DNA from: an uncultured Clostridia bacterium
Lineage (GTDB): Bacteria > Bacillota > Clostridia > Christensenellales > UBA1242
Length of the DNA stretch: 64,000 nt
Direction of reading: 5' to 3'
Assembly (NCBI GenBank): GCA_934747255.1
Contig: CAKVGH010000004.1
Span: 13,478-77,477, forward strand
Shown: positions 27,513 through 36,500 of the stretch, in pieces
Layout: each line of letters opens with the position of its first letter
How positions within the stretch are numbered: the first letter of the stretch is position 1
The notes under the pieces: generated by a model
The model's database searches: none
Told to the model about the DNA's origin: nothing
The model's input: the letters and a program-made list of their open reading frames with translations, nothing else
Translations under genes and position numbers: made by a program

Positions 27513-27513
27513 G

Positions 27514-27834
27514 TTAAATCAAACCAATCATTGTTTTAGTGGCATCTGAATCACCTACCCAGTTTGGTAAGTTTTCCAGTAACAATTTAAGACCAAATAT
27601 CAATATGATTAAAGTTGCCATAGTAATTAACACGCCAATAATTCTTTTTTTTGCCGTTTCTCTTTTTTCAGCACTATCAGATTTTGCCATATTAACAGCC
27701 AAAATAATAGCATAAATGCTACCACCTGTTGCGAGCAACGAAACCACTGGAATTGTAATAACATTCAAGACATCTACTATTGGTTGTAAAAATTCAACAT
27801 TTAATAGCAATAAATTCATTATAAATGCGTCCAT
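27514..27834 (-). CDS. pilin-like (VirB2-type) two-helix membrane protein
   Basis: A 106-aa protein with two hydrophobic helices (about residues 21-49 and 66-88) separated by a short basic cytoplasmic loop (SDSAEKRETAKKR). This is the layout of VirB2/TrbC pilins and of the pilin-like proteins that precede VirB6 and VirB4 in Gram-positive conjugative elements. AGGAG precedes the ATG and it is the first gene of the minus-strand secretion cluster, divergent from the VirD4-type gene. It has its own promoter and terminator, as expected for a subunit needed in excess. The call is based on size, topology and position. Confidence 0.72.
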   Translation of the reverse strand: MDAFIMNLLLLNVEFLQPIVDVLNVITIPVVSLLATGGSIYAIILAVNMAKSDSAEKRETAKKRIIGVLITMATLIILIFGLKLLLENLPNWVGDSDATKTMIGLI

Positions 27835-28216
27835 AATCTTTCTCCTGCTTGCATTTTAACACATATTTAATTTTTTTTCAATAATATTTTGTAAATTTTA
27901 GAAAAATATTTTATCACTTTAATTATTTATTCATTGTCATTACGAATATTTTGACTTTCCAAATATATCAAATTGAAACAAATTATCATTTCTCATTGTT
28001 TTTAAGGACTTATCAACAAACCATTTATAAAATTATTGTGGAAATCTAGTGAAAAACTATTTTGACATAAATTTGCTCTAAATTTTTAGCAAAATGATAA
28101 AATATATATAAGATAGTATATTTTCATTATTTATCATTTGCATTTTGCAAAAATTTTATGATAAAATTTATCTGCAATATCACAAAAAATTATTAAAAAA
28201 ATTTTAGAGGTTATAA
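27835..28216. other. divergent intergenic region of the secretion locus
   Basis: These 382 bases hold no gene. They contain the pilin-gene promoter on the minus side, three TTATCATTT-type motifs and a palindrome ATTTTATGATAAAAT (28153-28167). A possible plus-strand promoter for the coupling gene is also seen (TTGCAT and TAAAAT, 18-base spacer, within 28138-28167). An origin of transfer could be placed here by analogy, but no nic-site motif is recognised. Confidence 0.4.
27853..27881 (-). promoter_or_regulatory. promoter of the pilin-like gene
   Basis: TTGAAA (27881-27876) and TAAAAT (27858-27853) with a 17-base spacer on the minus strand, ending 18 bases before the start codon. Confidence 0.6.
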
Positions 28217-30247
28217 ATGAAAAAAGTAGGAAAATTTTTATTAAAAGCCGTTTTAACTTTAATTGGAAGTTTAATTATCGGCTACTTAATAACGAGTTTT
28301 ATCAAAGCAAAAACAATTGTTTGGAATGTTGATTATTTGTTTGACACAACTACTCTTGCCATTGCAGGTGGAGTTGTACTTGTAGTTTTGATAATGATGT
28401 TCAACAAATTTGATGCCGACAAGCCTACTAGCTCAAAAGGTAACAAGGTTGTTGATGACAAGGGTAATAAAGTTCAACAATATTACAGCACAAAATGGGT
28501 TTCTCTTGAAGATTTAAGAACCAACCCAAAATTTATGTTTAACACCTACTCCAATCTAAAAAATCAAAATAAAGATGGTATTCCTATTAGAGCAGAATAT
28601 ATCAAGGGCAAAACAGAAATCAATATGCACAAGCCTATCCACACCATTGTAATTGGTACAACTGGTTCTGGTAAAACAACAATGCTTGTTGACCCAACTA
28701 TTCAAATTTTAAGTGAAACAAAAAGCAAGCCTAGTATGGTAATTTCCGACCCAAAAGGCGAATTATATGCTCATAACGCAGTAAAACTTAAAGAAAGTGG
28801 CTACGATGTTCAAGTAGTTGACCTTCGTGAGCCAGATAAAAGTGCAAGGTGGAATCCTATTGAAAGAGCCTATGATTCTTACCAAAGAGCACACAATCTT
28901 GTAAACGAAGTAAAAAAACACGAAGGCGACCCAAAAGTACTAAAACTATTAACTATTCCTGATGCAGACTATTCAAAAGCGTGGTACGAATTTGACGGAG
29001 TTGCTTACGACAAACTTGATACTCTAAAAAAAGACATTGCAGCAATGAAAGACAAGTTAATCAACATTGCTATGGAAGATATTCAGGATATTGCCGAAAC
29101 TCTCTGCCCTGTTCAAGGACAAGACCCAAGTTGGTCACGAGGTGCACAAGGCTTCATTAGAGCAATTATGATTGCGATGCTAGAAGATAGTTTGAACCCA
29201 GAACTTGGAATGACAAAAGAAAAATTTAACTTTTATAATTTATACAAAATTTCTGGTATTAGAGATGAAGGAAACGACAACTTTGTAACTTTAAGAAAAT
29301 ATTTTAATGGCAGACCAAAAACCAGCCCTTCTTATGACCTAGCAGGAACTGTTGTAAACAACGCAGGTGCAACAAGTAAAGGTTATATGGGACATGTAAC
29401 AGGTTCATTAAATACATTTGCTGATACTGGCGTGTGTTACCTAACTAGCGGAACTGACATTGATTTTAGTCAATTTGCCGACAAGCCAACTGCCCTATTC
29501 ATTATTATCCCAGACGAAAAAAACACAAGACACGCAATTGCAAATATTTATATCTCACAACTATACAAAATGCTTATCGAAAGAGCAAACCAACGAGCAA
29601 AACAAACTGGTGGCGAGCCAGAACTCCCACGAAATGTTTACTTCCTACTTGATGAGTTCGGTAACTTGCCAAAATTTGAAAAAATGAAAAGTTTTATTAC
29701 CGCTGGTAGAAGCCGAAGAATTTACCTTATGCTCGTACTTCAAGACTACACCCAACTTGCTTCTATTTACGGAGAGCAAGACGCAGCGACTATTAGAAAC
29801 AATTGTAATATTCACATATTTATTGGAACAAAAGATGCCAAGACTCGTGAAGAATTTAGTAAAAATTGTGGTAATATTCAAATTAACATTATCAGCCAAA
29901 ACAAAAGCACAAGCACAGACAAGAATACTGGTTCATCAAACGGTTCAAGTACAAGCGAAAGTAGTCAGTACCAACAAAGGCCACTCATTAGCCCTGACGA
30001 ACTTGACCATTTGCCAGCAGAAACCGTAGTTGTAAGTATGTTTGGTGACTTTGCTGCAAAAACAAAGTTTACGCCATCATATAAAAACCCACAATACAAC
30101 TTTACTCGTCAACCAATAATGTACAAACCTAGCAAATACCTTGACCAAGAAGCAGTTTATTACGATATTAAGGAACGCAATGCCAAAGTATTAAAAGAAG
30201 AAGATGATGACGATGACGACTTTGACTTTTCAAAGTTTAGAAAATAA
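28217..30247 (+). CDS. VirD4/TraG-type coupling ATPase
   Basis: This 676-aa protein is the type IV coupling protein, which delivers DNA or protein substrates to the secretion channel. Two N-terminal membrane helices (about 10-28 and 44-62) anchor it. Walker A GTTGSGKTT is at about 147-155, and SDPKGELY follows. Walker B FLLDEFGNLP is near 475-484, and the family's AGRSRR and GTKD...T segments follow. The last residues are a highly acidic stretch (seven Asp in a row, then DFDFSKFRK), a possible substrate-binding tail. AGAGG precedes the ATG. It diverges from the pilin-VirB6-VirB4 genes and is intact, although no relaxase is nearby. Confidence 0.93.
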   Translation: MKKVGKFLLKAVLTLIGSLIIGYLITSFIKAKTIVWNVDYLFDTTTLAIAGGVVLVVLIMMFNKFDADKPTSSKGNKVVDDKGNKVQQYYSTKWVSLEDLRTNPKFMFNTYSNLKNQNKDGIPIRAEYIKGKTEINMHKPIHTIVIGTTGSGKTTMLVDPTIQILSETKSKPSMVISDPKGELYAHNAVKLKESGYDVQVVDLREPDKSARWNPIERAYDSYQRAHNLVNEVKKHEGDPKVLKLLTIPDADYSKAWYEFDGVAYDKLDTLKKDIAAMKDKLINIAMEDIQDIAETLCPVQGQDPSWSRGAQGFIRAIMIAMLEDSLNPELGMTKEKFNFYNLYKISGIRDEGNDNFVTLRKYFNGRPKTSPSYDLAGTVVNNAGATSKGYMGHVTGSLNTFADTGVCYLTSGTDIDFSQFADKPTALFIIIPDEKNTRHAIANIYISQLYKMLIERANQRAKQTGGEPELPRNVYFLLDEFGNLPKFEKMKSFITAGRSRRIYLMLVLQDYTQLASIYGEQDAATIRNNCNIHIFIGTKDAKTREEFSKNCGNIQINIISQNKSTSTDKNTGSSNGSSTSESSQYQQRPLISPDELDHLPAETVVVSMFGDFAAKTKFTPSYKNPQYNFTRQPIMYKPSKYLDQEAVYYDIKERNAKVLKEEDDDDDDFDFSKFRK

Positions 30248-30250
30248 ATT

Positions 30251-30277
30251 AAAACCACTGTTTACAGTGGTTTTTTT
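30251..30277 (+). terminator. terminator of the coupling-protein gene
   Basis: AAAACCACTG/CAGTGGTTTT stem, TTTA loop and a run of seven T, three bases after the stop codon. Confidence 0.9.
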
Positions 30278-30445
30278 ATTGATATTTGTTATCATTAAAA
30301 CGCAAATTTCTCTTAAAATTGAATAAAATTTTTAATAAAATAATATGTGATATTAAGTATCAATAACAGGGTTTTGTATAATTTTCAAATTGCTACTTAA
30401 AATAAGTATATAATATTATTTATATAATAAATTATATTATTTTAT

Positions 30446-30475
30446 TTGAAAATAAATTTGTTTGTGTGTTAAAAT
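30446..30475 (+). promoter_or_regulatory. promoter of the giant surface protein gene
   Basis: TTGAAA (30446-30451) and TAAAAT (30470-30475) with an 18-base spacer, 35 bases upstream of the start codon. Confidence 0.6.
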
Positions 30476-30479
30476 ATAT

Positions 30480-30496
30480 TCGTAATTTTATTACGA
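30480..30496 (+). promoter_or_regulatory. palindrome between promoter and ribosome site
   Basis: TCGTAAT and ATTACGA form a perfect 7-bp inverted repeat with a TTT loop, placed immediately before the AGGAG of the giant surface protein gene. It could be a repressor site or a 5'-end hairpin in the mRNA. Confidence 0.5.
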
Positions 30497-30510
30497 TAGG
30501 AGAAATCTAT

Positions 30511-33500
30511 ATGAGAAGTAATACAAAGTCTAAAATTTTATTTCCAATAATAGCAATTTTCAGTTTGCTACTTTCCAGTTTTGGTGGAATTTTTTTGGCA
30601 TTAAGATTAAGACAAAAAGATGAAGTTTTTGCTGTTGATACACCTATTGAAAGTCCAATAGGAGTTAAAAAAATATCGGCATCAAAAGACAATGCAACTG
30701 AAAGTTATCTTTTTGATACCGAAACCAGTGTAGTAGTACAGTCAAGCGAAAATCAAACAATCAAAAATAACGAACTAGTTATATTAAACAACACTTCCAC
30801 AGGTAAGGAAGTTGTTTTAGTTTCGTTTAATATTGAAAATTTAAGCGTAAGTCTTGATGATGACAAAAACGAAGTTTATAAGCATCAAACTATTTCGACA
30901 GACACGAGTAATACAATTTACTATACATTGCAAGTTAATGCTTATCTAAACGGCAAGCCATTGCTTACTAACGAAAGCATTAAGGACCAAACTGCAACCG
31001 CTACAAAATATTACTATCAAGTGTTAAATCTAGATAGTTCAGCAAGCAACCCTAACCCACTTAAATATAGTGACGGAACAATTGTTGACGACCCACAAGG
31101 CAAATTTACCTTTGTTTTTGAATATTCTCCAAAGGTTGGAACTGTTGTAGAACCAGCTAAAAAGCAAACTATTGACTTTTATGTTTACAATGAAAGTTAC
31201 TTTGAAAATGTAACCAACTCTAATGGCACACTTGTAAACGAAAGTGAAAAAATTGAGCCAAGACTTTATAACACAGAAAAAATTAACAAATCATATTTCA
31301 ATTCTTCTAACGATATTATTGATGGCACAGAATACAACTACTTTAATTACACTATAAAGACAACTGACTACGAAAACAAGGCTAATAGTCAAGACTCACT
31401 AAAATATCCAACTATTTCGTATGACGCAAAAAAATATGCCGTAAAATATACTCACACACTTTATGGTGTTAAAAACGAATATAAATTCATTTTCAGTGGC
31501 AAATATGACGAAAATAATAATGCAGTAATAAGTGTTTACAAAAATGATAATTTAATGACAAATGATGAACTAAAAAGTATAAATTTAGTTATCAACACAA
31601 ACGGAACATTTACCGATATTATATTAAACAACATTGGCGAATACGATATTTACTATAATTTTGTTATTGAAAACAAAGAGTATAGCGAAACTACTCAACA
31701 ATTTGTTGTAACTGATTACATAATCAACTCCAACTCATCTACTGGATATAGTGATGAAAACATATCTTTTGTTAAAAAGGAAAATTGGCAAAGAGTTGGC
31801 GATGTAAAATTGTACCTTTATGGCTATCAACTATATTACAGCGACTATACAAATTCAAGCATTAGTAACAAAGAATTCAAAAACATTAGTGAAAACTTGC
31901 TAACAGATGTTACTTATAAAAACAATGCTGACAACTTTACTGACAGAAGCAAAGACCTAGACATTTTAACAACAATTTGCTCAACAAACCAAGCACCAGT
32001 GTTTATGGACTATTATGCTAGAATGACAACTAATAGCAACAAGACAGTAAGTTATTACAAATACTGGGCTTCCAAAGAAGCATACTTATCTAACCCATAT
32101 ACTCCACAAAGTATTAAAGAAAACATTACAAACAACGAACGCTTTACTCAAAATGGCTATTACCAAGTATTTATTCAATATCAATTTGATAACTACAAGT
32201 ATTTGGCAAATGATGCTTTGAATGACGGAAGCAACACAGACCACTATCAATTCTTCTCGTTTGAAATTAAAAACAGCGAGCCTACAATTAGTGTTAAAAC
32301 TTCTAACACAGAGGAAACGACTCTAAACGGAGTGGACATTCCTACAAACTCATTTACAAACCAAAATGTTTCAATTAGTTGGAGCACAAACAATACAAGT
32401 TTTGATATTGCACCAAGAGTTACAATCAACAAACACATTTTTGGAGCAGAAAATGGAACTTGGCAAACAGTTTACAGCGATACAAATTCTACTATCAACT
32501 CTGCTCTTTATGGAATAAGCAAACAATCTTCGGCAAATGAAATTTTAATTGAAAAGACCGCCGAGATTGATACAAATGGACTTTACGAAGTTATTGTCAA
32601 CTATGGCCCAGGTATCCATACAGTTGTAAAATATCGTTTCTCTATCGACTACACAGATATTCAAGGCATAAAAACCTATGCTATTACAAATCAAAACGGA
32701 AACACAGTGAATTTATCACAAACACAAGAAAGTTTAATCAATAGTGCATTTGCTCTTGACTGGAACGACAAGCAAAGTGGTGCTATCATAACTACTACAT
32801 ACGACTTTATTCCACTCGAAAAAATCGAAGGCTTTGATGCTATAAATCAAAATAAATTGCCTGACCTAACAAAATATAGTACTGCAGAAGCATTGCAGGA
32901 AGAAATTGCAAAAGGATTAAACTTAAAAAATGGTTATATATTTAATTCCGTTACACAAAATATTCCTTACATAAAGCTTTCTTACACAATTACAAACGAA
33001 GTCATTACTCTAAATGATATTAACTCAATGCGTACAAGTGCGGGACTATACATATTTACAATAAAAGATAGTGCTGGCAATGTTAGTTACAAAACAATGA
33101 TTGTTGACAACTCTTCTCCACTCGTATTAAGTTTCACAGACGAAGACAAAAATAGTGATGGAGATAGAATCTACTTTGTAGCTAACGACAGCAAAAAGAT
33201 AGCATCAAGAAACACAATAGTATTCTGGGGCGATAACAAAGTTATTCAAATTAACACTGCTCTTTCTACCTACATTGGTGGACTAAACGCAGATATTAAA
33301 AAGATAATCACTCAAAACTATACTTTTGATGACAGTAATTTATTAGTTGCTCTAAAAAATGCAACATCTGTTGAAAAAAATATCATTGCAGATAAATCTT
33401 ATACTCAAACAGCAGAAATTTCTAATTCTAGTCAAGTGTTCTATATCAAATATACAGACGCACAACTAACCGAACTAAATTCTAGCAAACAAAAACAAGA

Positions 33501-36500
33501 AGTTATAAACAAATACTGGAATTACAGTGACCACATTCACTCAATCACAGTAAATGATAACTCAAACCAATTTGCACAAACAAATAACAACAAAGTTTAC
33601 TCAACTAGTGCATTATTTGGTTTGGAAATGAACAGCGATAACTCATTGCTTATGGCGTATGTTAGTGGCGACTATCCAACAAATGATAGCCAAAGACTAT
33701 ATCAAGCCGAAATTGCTACTGGCGACAAACTTTACCTTGAATGGATTGAAAACGAAGGCAACGATTTTGAAGTTAAGTCAATAAAATACTACTATTATCC
33801 ACTTGACTTTGATACAACAAGTGCCAACTATCCATATTCAAGCACTCCACAACTAGAAAAGGAACTTGATTTAACACAAAGCATCAGTTCTACTGTTAGC
33901 GGAAACCAATCTATAAAAGTTATGTCTAGTGCAATCAACACAGAAGGCACAACAAAATCATTACAAGGACTTTACATTGTAAGGCGTGAATACACTTCTT
34001 CTCTTCACTCTAATGACGCAGACAATACTTCTGGTGATTACAGTCCAAGATATTACATCTTTATTATTGACCGAAACAAAGTAATCAGTTATTCAAGCAC
34101 AAACTCCCTTATTGGTGAAAAAATTGGTTTACAATTAAGCAACAACTATTATGGTTATGAAAACTATCAAAAGTTGTTTGCAGGAAGTGACTTCTTACTA
34201 GACACTGACGAAAACGCATCAAAATTTATTACAAGTAAACTTGCAGTAACATTCATTAACGAAATTGCAAAACTTAACAAATATGATACTTACTCAAAAA
34301 CAATCAGTGATAATAATCAACCGCTAGAAATTAACAACGAAAACACTGGCTTTAACATTGCTAAACAAGTTAAAACAACATTTAATCTTAAAGAGTCGGT
34401 TATTTACTTTAACAGCACAAAGAATTTTAACTCTATACCCCCTACTACTGACCCAGAAGCATTAGCATTTAGAAAAAACGGCTTCTACAAAGTTGTTTTG
34501 CAAGATAAATCAGCAAACAAAGAGCAAGACAGCAACGAATACTCATTTATCTTCCAAATAAATGTTGAAGAACCGCAAGCAAATATCATTAAGTACACTC
34601 AAAATCAAATTACTGGCAAAACAGAATATTTGTACTACACCGAAGGTCAAGAAAATATTTCCACCAACAAACGCAATATGTTAGTTGTTTGGAACAAGCC
34701 AGCAAGCACATTAGGTTTTGATGCCGAAATCGACCGCTATAACTTTGATATTTCTATCAAATTTGATAGTGGAAAAGAAATTGAATTAACTGTTAAAAAC
34801 GGTGTTCTCTCCGCTAGCGGTATCGCAATTAGCGGAAATGCTAGTTTAGATATAACCGACATTAGCACAGACGAGTTAAAACAAAATTCTAGTTTTGAAA
34901 ACCCAACTTGGGACTATCACCTAGACTTTGCAAAAATATTTGAAATTCTTGGCGAAGATTACTCAAAACAAAGTGCAAAATATGATATTACATTAAGATA
35001 TGTTGGTAACGAAGACGACTATTCTGGTCTATCTAACGAACAATCTTCTGTAAACAAATATTTCTACACAATAAAATCAGTTGTATTTGACTTTAACAAG
35101 CCATCATACAACTTTGAAAGATTATTCAATAGCGATGCATTCCTATCTTCAAACAACATTACATTGCAAGACTTTATAAAGGAAGATAGTGATATTAACA
35201 TTGAAAACTATGCCTTTACAGTTACTCCAAACTTTACTATCAACCAAATGGTAACAACTGGTGATAGCATTTGGACAACAAATATGGACACATATCAAAT
35301 GTTCATTAGAAAATACGACAAGTATGCAAGTGAGTCTATGGCAAGTCAACAAAGTTTGACACCTGATGACCCAAGATACGAAAATCGTGATGACTATCCA
35401 AATAGATACAGATTTGAAGAAAACTTGAAAGTAAATAATCAAAATGTTTACACAAACATTACTGATTACTACTGGAATGGTGACGAAAAACACAGTTACA
35501 CACTTCAAGACATTTTGGCAAACTTTAACCTTGAAACAAACAATTACTACGAAATTATTGAGCGTGACTTTGCTGGAAATTACAGAGTTTATACAATTTA
35601 TGTTAAGCAAGACAGTGATACAATTTCGAGTGCAAACTTTGTTTTAAGCAACTATGATTCTACCCCTACTCCAAGCGAAAAACTATTTACTAAAATTGAT
35701 AGATATTCGGTTAACGACACAACAACTGAAATTACATTAAAAACAAAAGAAGAACTTTCTGGATTTATTGACAGTCTTGACTTTGAAGCATTATTTAGTC
35801 AAAACCTAACATTAAAGACATTGATTGACTTTAATGACGAAAACAGTTATGTTCAAAAATACCTATCTGTTTTCATTCAAGATGCAACAAACAGTAAAGA
35901 CTACCTATTCACTTTAAGTCCAAACGATAATATTGACGAATTTATATCTCAAATTAACGATTGCATTAAGGTATACAATCAAGACACAGGAAACATTTAC
36001 TATCTCACATTTATTTCTTCTCTTGGCGAAGTATTAAAAGTGGAACACAGAAAACCTAACAAAGACTACCCACAATACACAATTTCTGTTGGCGACACTG
36101 GATTTGACATTGAATTTGTAGTAACACTTGACGACAAAAATTCTAGTGCTTATATCACCGAATTTGAAGCCTACAAGGCAGAAAATGGCGTTATTGACCA
36201 AAATAAATTGGAAAATGATAGCAACGGAAAACTTATCATTCAAGATATAAAACAATACTTAATTGACAGCAACCTTTCTACCAGCACATTTAGATATTCC
36301 TTCCGTATGCAAGGCAATTCGGGAAGCGAATTCTGGATTATATTAAAAGATAATTTTGGTAGAGAAAAGAAAATTAGACAAATTATTGGTCTAACTGACA
36401 ATCAAGACAAAATTGTATTTAACGCAGACAGCCAAAATATTCAAACAATCAGCGCCTACGAAAGAAATGCTGACACAAATCAAACAAGTGCTATTGATAT

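Larger units (their letters stand above)
27311..28139. repeat. TTATCATTT motif repeated around the secretion promoters
   Basis: Exact copies occur at 27311-27319, 27471-27479, 27983-27991 and 28131-28139, and an inverted copy (AAATGATAA) at 28092-28100. All lie in non-coding DNA flanking the lipoprotein, pilin-like and coupling-protein genes. The 28092 and 28131 copies are part of a larger inverted repeat (GCAAAATGATAAA against TTTATCATTTGC). They could be operator sites for a shared regulator, but the sequence is AT-rich, and one further copy lies at 49984 upstream of an unrelated lipoprotein gene. Confidence 0.45.

Noticed and set aside
30466..30510. Longer N-terminus for the giant surface protein
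   Set aside because: The first candidate start overlaps the predicted -10 box and has no ribosome site; AGGAG lies directly before the ATG at 30511.
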